This document shows positions 46,791 to 56,998 of a DNA stretch of 64,000 bases, one piece after another; positions within the stretch are counted from its first letter, which is position 1, and the number at the start of each line of letters is the position of its first letter. This stretch comes from an uncultured Rhodopila sp. GTDB taxonomy: Bacteria; Pseudomonadota; Alphaproteobacteria; Acetobacterales; Acetobacteraceae. The position numbers and the translations under genes were made by a program. The stretch is from the NCBI RefSeq assembly GCF_903944925.1, contig NZ_CAJATU010000170.1:62001-126000 (forward strand). The letters run 5' to 3'. The notes under the pieces were generated by a model. That model saw only the letters and a list, made by a program, of their open reading frames with translations. It made no database searches and was not told the origin of the DNA.

Positions 46791-47674
46791 GCTACCATCT
46801 GTCCTGGGAACGCGACGGCCGCGACTGGCCGAACCGCGCATTCAGCCGCTTCGTCGAGGCCGGCGGGTTGCGCTGGCATGTTCAGGTGATGGGGCAGGGG
46901 CCGGTCGCGTTGCTGCTGCACGGCACCGGGGCCTCGACGCATTCGTTCCGCGATCTGGCGCCGCTGCTGGCCAAGCACTTCACCGTGGTGGCGCCCGACC
47001 TGCCGGGGCACGGCTTCACCGCGGTGCCGGCATCGCAGGAGGGCTACACGCTGCCGGGCGTCTCCGCCGGCATCGGGGCGCTGCTGGACGGGCTCGGGCT
47101 GCGGCAGAAGGTTATTGTCGCCGTCGGGCACTCGGCGGGGGCGGCGATTGCCCTGCGCATGTGCCTGGACGGGCTGATCAACCCCGTCGCGGTGATCAGC
47201 CTGAACGGGGCGCTGCTGCCGTTCCCGGTGCCGAGCGGCATTGCCGGGTCCGCGGCGCGCTGGCTGTTCACCTCCGGCGTGGCGGCGCGGGTGTTCTCGT
47301 TCTTCGCCGGCACCGGGCCGACGGTCGAGCGGGTGATGCGCTCCACCGGTTCCGTGCTGGATGCCGACGGGTTGAAGTTCTACCGCCGTCTGGCGGTCAA
47401 CCAGGGCCACGTCGCCGGCGCGATGGCGCTGATGGGCAACTGGGACCTGCATCCATTGCTGGCCGATTTGCCGCGGCTGAAGACCAAGCTGGTGCTGGTG
47501 AACGGCAGCAAGGACGGGATGGTGCCGCCGGCCGAAGCGTCCCGCATCCGGGCGCTGCTGCCGCAGGCGGAACTGATTTCGCTGCACGGCCTGGGGCACC
47601 TTGCGCATGAGGAACGACCGGGCGAGATTGCGGCCCTGGTCGAAAAGGTCGTGGCGCATGAAGCTCCCGGTTGA
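46787..47674 (+). CDS. bchO: BchO-type alpha/beta hydrolase
   Basis: A 295-residue alpha/beta hydrolase. It has LLLHGTGASTHSFRDLAP (oxyanion region), VVAPDLPGHGFTAVP, nucleophile Ser in VGHSAGAAIALRM and a late His in LGHLAHEERPGEI. BchO is a conserved part of the bchIDO operon; its precise role in magnesium chelation is still debated (likely esterase or chelatase accessory). Placement directly after bchD by ATGA overlap makes the assignment firm. Confidence 0.93.
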   Translation: MSYHLSWERDGRDWPNRAFSRFVEAGGLRWHVQVMGQGPVALLLHGTGASTHSFRDLAPLLAKHFTVVAPDLPGHGFTAVPASQEGYTLPGVSAGIGALLDGLGLRQKVIVAVGHSAGAAIALRMCLDGLINPVAVISLNGALLPFPVPSGIAGSAARWLFTSGVAARVFSFFAGTGPTVERVMRSTGSVLDADGLKFYRRLAVNQGHVAGAMALMGNWDLHPLLADLPRLKTKLVLVNGSKDGMVPPAEASRIRALLPQAELISLHGLGHLAHEERPGEIAALVEKVVAHEAPG

Positions 47675-48947
47675 TCACCCGCAGCGGATCGAGCTCAACA
47701 ACGAAGTCCATGCCCGGCCGCCGGAGCCGTTGGTCGCGCCCTCGCGGCTGTCCTATCTGGCGCTGATCTCCGATCCGGCGCAACGCGAGGCCGGCTGGCG
47801 AGCGGTGTGCGAGCTGTGCGCGCGCTACAACACCGAGCCGCCGGAGAAGAACGCGCTGCATTTCAGCGCCTCGCTCGGCCCGTTCCGCCTGAAGTGGGAA
47901 CAGCATACCGAATTCGTCCGCTTCACCTTCATCGTCGAGGGCACCACCGGCGATCCGTTCGAGCGGCCGGCGATCTCCGTGCTGCCGGAGGACTGGGTGG
48001 CGGCGCTGCCGGGGCAGGTGGTCGTCGCCGCGCATGCCGCGCTGATCAGGGCCGAACCGGGGCCGATCGATTCCCGGGCGATCGGCAATCGCTGGTTCGA
48101 CGGCAACGTGCCGATTGGCGCCGCGGTGTCGGGCGGGGCGGCGACGGCGCTGACCGATTTCCGCATCCATGGCGACGGATTCAGCCGGCACCTGCTGTTC
48201 GATCACCACACCACGCCGTGGCAGGCGGGGCGGATCATCCAGCGGCTGCTGGAAATCGACACCTACAAGATCATGGCGCTGCTGGCGCTGCCGGTGGCGC
48301 GCTCCGCTGCGCCGCTGCTGACGGCCTCCGGCATCGAACTGGCGGGGATCACCCGGTCGCTGGTGTCGGCGGACGAAACCACCGAGCCGGCGCTTTTGAA
48401 CAGCCTGACGCGGCTGGAAGCGGACGTCGAGAACCAGCAGTCGGAGACGCGGTATCGCTTCAGCGCGGCCAACGCGTACTACGAACTGGTGCAGCGGCGG
48501 ATCGATGAGCTACGGGAACAGCGCATCCAGGGCTTGCAGACGTTTCGGGAATTTACCGAGCGCCGGCTGGCTCCCGCGATGAACACGTGCCGATCGATTG
48601 CGGCGCGGCAGGAATCGCTGTCGCAACGGGTTGGCCGGGCGACCCAGTTGCTGTCAACCCGTGTGGATCTGACGCGGCAGCGGCAGAACCAGGCGCTGCT
48701 GGCCTCGATGGACAGCCGGGCGCGGCTGCAGTTGCGGCTGCAAACGACGGTCGAGGGGCTGTCCGTTGCGGCGGTGACGTATTACGTGTCGGCTCTGGTG
48801 GGGCATGCGGCGGAGGCGCTGAAGGTGGAAGGCCTTCCGGTCGAGCCGGACCTGGCCATCGGTATCAGTATTCCGATCGTTGCTTTGGTGGCGTGGTTCG
48901 GCATTCACCATATCCGCCGCAAGGTGACCGGGCGGAGCGAGGAGTAG
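47658..48947 (+). CDS. DUF3422-family membrane protein
   Basis: A 429-residue protein starting MKLPVDHPQRIELNNEVHARPPE, the DUF3422 signature. The main part is soluble (LKWEQHTEFVRFTFIVEG, NRWFDGNVPIGAAVSGG), and two membrane segments lie near the C-terminus (about 365-385, 395-415; LAIGISIPIVALVAWFGI). Function unknown. It overlaps bchO by 17 bases and is itself followed directly by a small membrane protein, so it is co-translated with the Mg-chelatase genes. Confidence 0.85.
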   Translation: MKLPVDHPQRIELNNEVHARPPEPLVAPSRLSYLALISDPAQREAGWRAVCELCARYNTEPPEKNALHFSASLGPFRLKWEQHTEFVRFTFIVEGTTGDPFERPAISVLPEDWVAALPGQVVVAAHAALIRAEPGPIDSRAIGNRWFDGNVPIGAAVSGGAATALTDFRIHGDGFSRHLLFDHHTTPWQAGRIIQRLLEIDTYKIMALLALPVARSAAPLLTASGIELAGITRSLVSADETTEPALLNSLTRLEADVENQQSETRYRFSAANAYYELVQRRIDELREQRIQGLQTFREFTERRLAPAMNTCRSIAARQESLSQRVGRATQLLSTRVDLTRQRQNQALLASMDSRARLQLRLQTTVEGLSVAAVTYYVSALVGHAAEALKVEGLPVEPDLAIGISIPIVALVAWFGIHHIRRKVTGRSEE

Positions 48948-49190
48948 GTGCTGACCTCGCCGCATCTGATCGATGCGATCCTGCTGCTGACCGTGGTCGA
49001 GGTCGTCGTCCTGGTGCGCTGGCGCGGGGTTCGCAGCCGGGTCGCCTGGGGCATGATCCTGCCGGGGATGTTCCTGCTGCTGGCGTTGCGCGCGGCGCTG
49101 GCCGATGCGGCGTGGCCCTGGGTGCCGGCGGCACTGACCGGCGCGCTGGTGGCGCATTCCGCGGAGCTTTGGGCACGGTTTCGGGGCTGA
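48948..49190 (+). CDS. Small membrane protein (80 aa)
   Basis: GTG start directly after the TAG of the DUF3422 gene. Three hydrophobic segments (IDAILLLTVVEVVVLVRW, AWGMILPGMFLLLALRAALA, WVPAALTGALVAHSAELW). No family is recognised; predicted inner-membrane protein at the end of the bchIDO operon. A 90-bp palindromic repeat follows. Confidence 0.7.
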   Translation: MLTSPHLIDAILLLTVVEVVVLVRWRGVRSRVAWGMILPGMFLLLALRAALADAAWPWVPAALTGALVAHSAELWARFRG

Positions 49191-49210
49191 TCGGGGCGTC
49201 GGCCTTTCAT

Positions 49211-49298
49211 CGTCATGGTGCGCGCAGGCGCACCATCCACCCCTTGCGGTGCAGGTTGCGGCAAAGGCGTGGATGGCGGGCCTGCGCCCGCCATGACG
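49211..49298. repeat. GTCATGG palindromic element between bch and crt operons
   Basis: Outer arms CGTCATGG and CCATGACG, inner arms CCATCCAC/GTGGATGG. Same family as 43653-43742. Confidence 0.8.
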
Positions 49299-49354
49299 TG
49301 GAAAGGGCGGCGTGTCCGAACGGCGTTTTCCGCACGTTCACGCGATAGTCCCTC

Positions 49355-49383
49355 TGGTCAGAGTGTCATCTTGCGTTTACACT
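49355..49383 (+). promoter_or_regulatory. crtI promoter with overlapping PpsR site
   Basis: TGGTCA (49355-49360), 17 bases, TACACT (49378-49383) suggest -35 and -10 boxes; a start about 7 bases on would fall at the crtI ATG. The PpsR/CrtJ consensus TGT-N12-ACA occurs exactly at 49364-49381, between and over these boxes, where binding would block RNA polymerase. Confidence 0.7.
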
Positions 49384-49390
49384 GCACCGT

Positions 49391-50926
49391 ATGGATTTGT
49401 TGACAGACCCCCCGGCCGTCCCCCCCTCCAACGCCTCGCGCTTGCCCGGACGACACGCCGTCGTCATCGGCGCCGGCTTCGGCGGACTCGCCGGGGCCAT
49501 CCGGCTCGGCGCGCGCGGCTACCGGGTCACCGTGCTGGAGAAACTCAACGCCCCCGGCGGCCGGGCCTCGGTGTTCCGGCAGGACGGCTTCACCTTCGAT
49601 GCCGGCCCGACGATCCTGACCGCGCCGTTCCTGCTGGAGGAACTCTGGACGCTGTGCGGCAAGACAATGGCCGACGACCTGACCCTCAAGCCGATGGAGC
49701 CGTTCTACCGCATCCGCTTCAACGACGGCACGACGTTCGACACCAGCGGCGATCCCGCCCGCATGCGCGCCGAAGTCCAGCGCCTCGCCCCCGCCGACGT
49801 CGAGGGCTACGAGGCGTTCATGCGCATCGGCAAGGAGATCTGCAGCCTCGGCTTCGAGCAGCTCGGCGACTCGCCGTTCAACTCGATCATGGACATGGTG
49901 AAAGTCGCACCCGACATGCTGCGGCTCGGCAGCCTGCGCAGCACCTACGGCATGGTCGCCAAGTTCATCAAGGACGAGCGCCTGCGCATCGCCTTCAGCT
50001 TCCATCCGCTGTTCATCGGCGGCAATCCGTTCACCGCCAGCGCCATCTACGCGATGATCCCGTATCTCGAGCGGCGCTGGGGCGTGCATTTCGCCATGGG
50101 CGGCACCGGGCAGGCCGTCGCCGGGCTGGCCAAGCTGATCGCCGGGCAGGGCAACACCATCCGCTGCGGCGTCGAGGTCGAGCAGATCCTGGTCAGCAAC
50201 GGCCGCGCCACCGGGGTGCGGCTGAAGGGCGGCGAGGTGATCGACGCCGACATCGTGGTGTCGAACGCCGATTCCGCCTTCACCTACCGCAAGCTGCTGC
50301 CGCCCGAGACGCGCAAGCGCTGGACCGACCGCAAGCTGGACCGGGCGCGCTACTCCATGAGCCTGTTCGTCTGGTATTTCGGCACCGATCGGCAGTACCC
50401 CGACGTCCCGCACCACACCATCGCGCTTGGCCCGCGCTACAAGGGCCTGCTGACCGACGTGTTCACGCGCAAGGTGCTGGCGAAGGATTTCTCGCTATAC
50501 CTGCACCGGCCGACGGCAACCGATCCGTCCCTGGCGCCGATCGGCTGCGATACGTTCTATGCGCTGTCGCCGGTGCCGAACCTCGAGGGCAAGACCGACT
50601 GGACGATCGAGGCCGAACGTTACCGCCAGACCATCGAGGCGGAACTGTCCGCCACCTTGCTGCCGGACCTCGGCAAGCATGTGGTGACGTCGAAGCTGAT
50701 GACGCCGCTGGATTTCCGCGACGGGCTGCTGTCGCTGCGCGGCGCGGCGTTCGGGCTGGAGCCGGTGCTGCTGCAAAGCGCCTGGTTCAGACCGCATAAC
50801 AAAAGCGAAGATATCGCCGGCCTGTTCCTGGTCGGCGCCGGTACACATCCGGGCGCAGGTGTGCCGGGCGTGCTTTCGTCCGCTAAAGTCCTTGATCGCG
50901 TGGTGCCGCATGCCGCAACTCTCTAA
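49391..50926 (+). CDS. crtI: Phytoene desaturase CrtI
   Basis: A 511-residue FAD enzyme that introduces double bonds into phytoene. N-terminal dinucleotide motif HAVVIGAGFGGLAGAIRLGA (about residues 24-43), EKLNAPGGRASVFRQDGFTFDAGPTI, and C-terminal LVGAGTHPGAGVPGVLSSAK, the CrtI signature. No clear ribosome binding site precedes the ATG. The stop overlaps the crtB start by 17 bases. Controlled by the PpsR site just upstream. Confidence 0.97.
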   Translation: MDLLTDPPAVPPSNASRLPGRHAVVIGAGFGGLAGAIRLGARGYRVTVLEKLNAPGGRASVFRQDGFTFDAGPTILTAPFLLEELWTLCGKTMADDLTLKPMEPFYRIRFNDGTTFDTSGDPARMRAEVQRLAPADVEGYEAFMRIGKEICSLGFEQLGDSPFNSIMDMVKVAPDMLRLGSLRSTYGMVAKFIKDERLRIAFSFHPLFIGGNPFTASAIYAMIPYLERRWGVHFAMGGTGQAVAGLAKLIAGQGNTIRCGVEVEQILVSNGRATGVRLKGGEVIDADIVVSNADSAFTYRKLLPPETRKRWTDRKLDRARYSMSLFVWYFGTDRQYPDVPHHTIALGPRYKGLLTDVFTRKVLAKDFSLYLHRPTATDPSLAPIGCDTFYALSPVPNLEGKTDWTIEAERYRQTIEAELSATLLPDLGKHVVTSKLMTPLDFRDGLLSLRGAAFGLEPVLLQSAWFRPHNKSEDIAGLFLVGAGTHPGAGVPGVLSSAKVLDRVVPHAATL

Positions 50927-51953
50927 TTCCGAAGCCGCCGATATGGCGGCCTGCCACGACCTGATCCGTGGCGGGTCGCTCAGCTTTCATGCCGCATCGA
51001 GATTGCTGCCGCGCAAGATGCGCGATCCGGCGATCGCCCTGTATGCGTTCTGCCGTGAGGCGGACGACGTCATCGACAATGCGGTTGCCGGCAGCAACAG
51101 CCTGGGGTGGCTGCAGGAGCGGCTGGCGCTGATCTATGCCGGGCGGCCGATGGACGTGCCCGCGGACCGCGCCTTCGCGCGGATCGTCGAGCGCTTCGCC
51201 ATCCCGCGCGAACTGCCCGAGGCGCTGCTGGACGGCTTCGCCTGGGACGCGCAAGGTCGCCGCTACAGGACGTTCTCCGACGTGCGCGCCTACTCGGTGC
51301 GGGTCGCCGGCACCGTCGGCGCCATGATGGCGGTGCTGATGGGGGTGCGCGACGCGGAACGCATGGCCTCCGCCGTCGATCTCGGCGTGGCGATGCAGCT
51401 GTCCAATATTGCCCGCGACGTGGGTGAGGATGCCCGCAACGGGCGGTTGTACCTGCCGATGGACTGGATGGTTGAGGCCGGGGTCGATCCGGACGAGTTC
51501 CTCGCCGCGCCGGCTTACTCCGAGGCGATTGGCAGCATCGTGCACCGGCTGCTCTATGCCGCCGAGGGCTATTACGGCTCGGCCAGTGCGGGGATTGCGC
51601 GGCTGCCGATGAATTGCCGGTTCGGGATCGGGGCGGCCGGCCTGCTGTATGCCGAAATCGGCCGGGAAGTGGCGCGGCGCGGGATGGATTCGATCTCCGG
51701 GCGTGCCGTGGTGTCCGGCCGGCGCAAGGTCTGGGTGCTGGCGAGCGGACTCGGCGACATTGCGTTTTCCGGGCGGTCGCTGTCGCCGCAGCCGGTGCCG
51801 GAAGGTTTATTTTTAGTGGATGCGGTTGTGCAAAATACGCCCCGCACCATCATAGAACAGAGAGCTAGGCCCTGGTGGGCGTTGGGCGAGCGGCTGGTAT
51901 GGACGATGGATTTGTTCGCCAGTCTGGAGGAGCGGGGGCGCGTAAGACCCTAG
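50910..51953 (+). CDS. crtB: Phytoene synthase CrtB
   Basis: A 347-residue prenyl transferase condensing two geranylgeranyl diphosphates. Aspartate-rich motifs are FCREADDVIDNA and NIARDVGEDARNGRLYLP, with RTFSDVRAYSVRVAGTVG between. Start chosen at MPQLSNSEAA within the end of crtI, in line with translational coupling. Followed by two small membrane proteins. Confidence 0.96.
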   Translation: MPQLSNSEAADMAACHDLIRGGSLSFHAASRLLPRKMRDPAIALYAFCREADDVIDNAVAGSNSLGWLQERLALIYAGRPMDVPADRAFARIVERFAIPRELPEALLDGFAWDAQGRRYRTFSDVRAYSVRVAGTVGAMMAVLMGVRDAERMASAVDLGVAMQLSNIARDVGEDARNGRLYLPMDWMVEAGVDPDEFLAAPAYSEAIGSIVHRLLYAAEGYYGSASAGIARLPMNCRFGIGAAGLLYAEIGREVARRGMDSISGRAVVSGRRKVWVLASGLGDIAFSGRSLSPQPVPEGLFLVDAVVQNTPRTIIEQRARPWWALGERLVWTMDLFASLEERGRVRP

Positions 51954-51967
51954 AACAGGAGGCTGAC

Positions 51968-52333
51968 ATGCATGGCTGGCTGGGATTAGCGATGATTCCC
52001 TTGGGGCTGGGTATGGCTGTCGCGGCGTTCATGAAGCGCCGAAGCCGCATGACAGGCACGACACCGGCCGGACAGATCAGGCCGGAGTTCGCCATGATGG
52101 GCGAAATCATGCGGCCGGTCGTGCTGTTTGTCGTGGGTCTGTTCGCGTTGCAGATGGTGCTGCTGTATTTCGTGTTCGGCGGCGCGCAGTTCCTGACGGC
52201 ACTCGATTTCGGCGGCATAATGTTCGTGCTGGCGGCGTATACCGGCTATCTGCTGGTGGCGACGGCGAAGCAGGCGGCTCCGGCGCCCGTGGTTGCGGCC
52301 TCGGATGATGCAGTGGGTTCGACCGCGGTATGA
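51968..52333 (+). CDS. Small membrane protein after crtB (121 aa)
   Basis: Strong AGGAGG 5 bases before the ATG. Hydrophobic segments at about 3-20, 49-70 and 78-98 (VVLFVVGLFALQMVLLYFVF). Soluble tail is Ala/Val-rich. No family recognised. It overlaps the next ORF by ATGA. Confidence 0.7.
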   Translation: MHGWLGLAMIPLGLGMAVAAFMKRRSRMTGTTPAGQIRPEFAMMGEIMRPVVLFVVGLFALQMVLLYFVFGGAQFLTALDFGGIMFVLAAYTGYLLVATAKQAAPAPVVAASDDAVGSTAV

Positions 52334-52476
52334 GTTTGCCGAGCGGCGGACAATGGGAATCGGTCATCGGAGTCCTGGTACTGGGACTGCTGGTCTGGGA
52401 ACTCCGCAGCCTGCGGCGCACGCAGCGAGCCGATAGGGAGAAGGCGCGGCAGGCTGAGGCGAAGCCGCCGGAGTGA
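52330..52476 (+). CDS. 48-residue single-span membrane peptide
   Basis: ATG overlaps the TGA of the previous gene (ATGA). The peptide has a membrane helix (VIGVLVLGLLVWELRSL) and a highly charged tail (RADREKARQAEAKPPE). The overlap and coding-like composition support a real gene; no family recognised. Confidence 0.55.
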   Translation: MSLPSGGQWESVIGVLVLGLLVWELRSLRRTQRADREKARQAEAKPPE

Positions 52477-52585
52477 TCCGCGGATTCGGTTCGTGGACAA
52501 TGCAGCCGGCCGGGCGGAGCCCGGCCATGACACAAGGGAAGACCGGGCCGCGCTGTGGGCGAGTGGCTTTCACGGCGGATTGGGA

Positions 52586-53410
52586 CTAAGGCCACGACGG
52601 TGCCGCCTCGTTCGGCAATCGCTGCCAGATTGCGTCCACGCCGACCGGCAAGCGAATGCCCATCCGGTTTTCCAGCACGTCGCGCAGATCTTCGGGCGAC
52701 GCCAGGACTCGTTGCTGCACGCCATCCGGACCGTGGATGGAAAGCGATGCGTTCAGCAGGTTCAGGCGCGATGCGCCAATCACCCTGGCGGCAACCAGAT
52801 TGCGCACGAAGCGCGTTTTCGGATGCGTCGCAGTGAACCAGTTCGCCATTTCGAAGTCGCCCTGCTCTGCCGGCGTCAGCGTAAAGCGATACATCGCCTC
52901 CCACCTGTCGGGGAGACGCATTCGGGTTTCCAGCCTGTCGTCGTGCCGGACGACCCGGTAGATGCCGTGCGGCGTGATCTGGGGCGCGTCGCATTCCAGC
53001 CGGAGCGGCGCCGTATAGGTTTGTCCGCCGAACCCGACATCCGCCAGGTAGTCGCCTTCGGGCAGATGCACCAGCGTCAGCCGATGCGTCGGTGGCGCCG
53101 ATCGGCCGGGGGACATCCAGACGACGCGGGCGGCGAGGGGTTCGGCGTGAAAGCCGATGGCCTGGAGGACGGCGAGGAAGAGGGCGTTCTGCTCGTGGCA
53201 ATATCCGCCGCGGCTGTGGTGCACGAGCTTCGACTGGACGGATTGGATGTCGATCGAAACGGGCCGTCCGAGAAATGGATCGAGGCCCTCGAACGGGATT
53301 TCCGCCGGATGCCTGGCGTGCAGTTCGGTCAGCACGGCCAGCGTCGGTTGGCAGGGTCCGCCGTAGCCGATGCGTTCGAAATAGGCGTGCAGGCCGATAC
53401 CGGCGCCCAT
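52586..53410 (-). CDS. Arylamine N-acetyltransferase
   Basis: A 274-residue cytoplasmic enzyme of the NAT family. Catalytic triad: Cys in GGYCHEQN (about residue 70), His in THRLTLV and Asp in LADVGFGGQTY. It transfers acetyl from acetyl-CoA to arylamines or hydrazines. The start MGAGIGLHAYFERIGY is chosen because AGGAGAGG lies 8 bases before it; a long frame upstream is non-conserved. Confidence 0.92.
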   Translation of the reverse strand: MGAGIGLHAYFERIGYGGPCQPTLAVLTELHARHPAEIPFEGLDPFLGRPVSIDIQSVQSKLVHHSRGGYCHEQNALFLAVLQAIGFHAEPLAARVVWMSPGRSAPPTHRLTLVHLPEGDYLADVGFGGQTYTAPLRLECDAPQITPHGIYRVVRHDDRLETRMRLPDRWEAMYRFTLTPAEQGDFEMANWFTATHPKTRFVRNLVAARVIGASRLNLLNASLSIHGPDGVQQRVLASPEDLRDVLENRMGIRLPVGVDAIWQRLPNEAAPSWP

Positions 53411-53557
53411 GTTCGGGCCTCTCCTTGAAGTTGGCTGCTTCGGGATGCCGGCGAACCGGATGAAGGGAAGCCGCCGAAGACCGGTCGATCTTATACCGGT
53501 CTGCCCGGATATTGACCATGTGAGTGTTGAATTGGACTGGCGCCACGTTTCTTCCCC

Positions 53558-53620
53558 GTCACGGTGCCCCCGGGCGGACCATCCACGCCTTGAATTTCGG
53601 CACCGCACCGGGGGCGTGGC
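53558..53620. repeat. Degenerate GTCATGG-family element
   Basis: The 380-bp divergent gap between the acetyltransferase and asd has a partial palindrome: GTGCCCCCGG/CCGGGGGC and ACCATCCACGCC near GTGGC. Remainder of the gap shows no gene; the asd ribosome site GCAGGAG is at its right end. Confidence 0.5.
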
Positions 53621-53790
53621 AAACCGCCGCGCGGCGCCGTGCCGCTTCGGCCGCATTCCGCTCCGGCAGGGTGACGATGCGCGGCGTGCCGCCAGTATCC
53701 CGCTTTCCCGTCCCCCGCGACAGCGCGTTTCGCTTGCCTCAGGCCGCCACTGCCGCTAACCCTGCGACCCTTCGTTTGCAGGAGTTTGTC

Positions 53791-54818
<1,028 letters not shown>

Positions 54819-54822
<4 letters not shown>

Positions 54823-55931
54823 GCCGCCCGCATCGTCTCCAGATGGGCCCGCAGCATCGGCAGCGGGCAGGGGGCATCCGGCGGCACCACCGCCGCCCAC
54901 TCCGCCACGCCCGGCAGACGGCCGGGGTTGCGCATCACCAGCTCGGTCTTCAGGAACGGGCCGCCGAACCGCGTCGCCAGCACGTGCCACAGGTGGTGGG
55001 TGGGGTTCAGCGGCCATTGATGCAGCAAGGCCGCGGCCTGATCGTCCGGCAGCGTGGCAAAGCCCTTCAGCCGGTGATACGACTTCGCCAGCCGCTCGCG
55101 CTCCGCCGGGTCCGCCGCGGCGGCCTGCGCCAGGCGGTCATACCCGAATACCGCAGCGACCCGGTGGCCGCGCCTGCGCATCCACCGCGCCAGCCGGATC
55201 TCGCCCAACTGGATCAGCAGCCATTTCGAGTGGCTGATATGCATCGCCGACAGGAATCCCATCAGGTCGGCGACAGCACCGCGGCCGCGGGCCAGCAGCA
55301 TATAGCTTTGCAGATGCGCGCCGCCCTGGAGGCTTTCCGTCAGCCCGAACAGCCCGTCACCGCCGGCCCGCATCGTGGCGATCACCGGTTCCAGCGCGCC
55401 GATGGGACCCAGCACGCTGTCATTGACCAGCATCAGCTCAACCGGTTCGGACCAACGGCGAGCAACTTCCGGCATCAGGTCATGCCATGCCCCGAAATCG
55501 CGCCCGATATTCTGCCGCTGCACCACCAGCGCGCACAGCCGGCGGACGGCCTGCCAGTCTGCCTCGGGGATGCGCGCGGCCATCGAAATGAAGACGATCG
55601 AGAATCCCGTTCCGGCCAGCAGCGAGAGCTGACGGCGAACCATGTCCGAGACCTGGCCGGTGGGCGAGTAATGCACATACAGCGCAATCCGCTTGGACCC
55701 GGCCTCCATAGCCACGCCGTCTTCCATCCGCAGCGGAGCAACCGGCGCCGCCCGCACGGCGCTGGCAAGGTCGCGCGGCAAATTGGCGACAACATCCCGG
55801 CCGACATAGAAACCCCGCACAGCCAGCCGCCGCCATGTGCCGGAGCTGGCGTAACCATGCGCCAGACGGCGCAATCCCGGCGACGACTCGTAGAGATCAG
55901 TCAGGCAAAGCGGCTCGTTCGAAGTCGTCAT
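54819..55931 (-). CDS. RgpF-like (rhamnan synthesis F) protein
   Basis: A 370-residue protein. The motif QNIGRDFGAWHDLMPEV, then ELMLVNDSVLGPIGAL and AMHISHSKWLLIQ, identifies the rhamnan-synthesis protein F family of glycan-building proteins. Membrane segments are not obvious. It probably adds sugars to a cell-surface polysaccharide. The ATG giving MTTSNEPLCL is chosen over an upstream ATG that would lie in AT-rich non-coding-like sequence. Confidence 0.82.
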
Positions 55932-56239
55932 ACCGGATTCCCAAAGAGGCGACTGGACATATACGATCGTAATTTTGAACCTCGGATAACCATTAACGTA
56001 GATAACGAATAATTGAAACCGCGGCGTAGCGCTCAACAGAATGAACGCGGCAACCGCAATCCACTACCGCCGGTAGTGCGCCCTTCTGCTTCTCCCCCGT
56101 TCGGCGGCGCTTTGGCCGCCGACTGAGCGCATGATGAAGGCCCGTTGCAGATTTAGTACGTCATGCGTGCGGACGCCAGGATCGGCCCGTCGCTGACCGT
56201 CCGCCGGACCAGCCGCAGCGCAACGTTGGCACCGAGATC
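55932..56239. other. 308-bp intergenic region with small palindrome
   Basis: No gene supported. The interval between the RgpF-like and aldolase genes is AT-richer near 55960-56040 and contains CACTACCG-C-CGGTAGTG (56062-56078), a perfect 8-bp inverted repeat 131 bases upstream of the RgpF-like start on the minus strand. Confidence 0.5.
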
Positions 56240-56998
56240 CTAGCGCCGGAAATCCGCACCCTTGCGTTCAACCGTGCGGACCAGCCCCTTCCATTCGCTC
56301 AGCCCGTATTCCGGCGCGGGCCGCAGCTTCCGCATCCGTTCGGCCGCCTTGCGCTGCACGGACAGGTCGATGACCACCGGCGGCTCGTCCATTTGCCGCG
56401 CCAGCAGCTCCAGCTCGCACGCCCGCTCCAGCATGTATAGCCGCATCAACGCGCCATGGATGGTTTCGCCCAAGGTCAGCAGTCCATGGTTCAGCAGCAC
56501 GACGCAGGTTCCCGCGGCGCAGCTCCGCCCGAGCGCCTCGCACTCCTCCTCCGAGGCCGGGACGCCATACTCGTGATACACCACATCGTCGATGACATGC
56601 AGCGAGTCCTGGCTTATCGGCCGCAGTCCGCGGCGCAGCAGCGATACCCCTGCGCCGGCCCGGGTATGGGTATGCAGCACGCAGTTGGCGTCCGGCCGCG
56701 CCTTGTAGACCCCGCTATGGATGGTGAACCCGGCCGCATTGAACGCCCCGCCGGGACTCAGCACCGCCCCGTCCAGGTGCATCTTCACCAATGACGATGC
56801 GGTGGTCTCATCGAACATCTCGCCGTAGTTGTTGATCAGGAAGTGGTTCGGCTCGCCGGGGATGCGCGCCGTCATGTGGGTGTTGATCAGGTCGGTCCAG
56901 CCGAGGTGGTGAACCACGTGATACAAGGCCGCGAGGTCGCAGCGGGTCTGCCATTCGGCGTCCGACATCTCCGGGTGCAATTGCAAAGCGGCTGACAT
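56240..56998 (-). CDS. Class II aldolase/adducin family protein
   Basis: A 252-residue zinc aldolase-like protein. Metal His residues lie in CVLHTHTRAGAGVS and LLNHGLLTLG; other family traits are DLINTHMTARIPGEPNHFLIN and VKMHLDGAVLSPGGAFN. Such proteins cleave or epimerise sugar phosphates or hydroxy acids; no substrate can be assigned. GAGAAGGAAAC precedes the ATG. Confidence 0.85.
   Translation of the reverse strand: MSAALQLHPEMSDAEWQTRCDLAALYHVVHHLGWTDLINTHMTARIPGEPNHFLINNYGEMFDETTASSLVKMHLDGAVLSPGGAFNAAGFTIHSGVYKARPDANCVLHTHTRAGAGVSLLRRGLRPISQDSLHVIDDVVYHEYGVPASEEECEALGRSCAAGTCVVLLNHGLLTLGETIHGALMRLYMLERACELELLARQMDEPPVVIDLSVQRKAAERMRKLRPAPEYGLSEWKGLVRTVERKGADFRR

Noticed and set aside
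44907-46841. 644-codon minus-strand ORF opposite bchD
   Set aside because: Antisense shadow of a gene with clear MIDAS and linker features.
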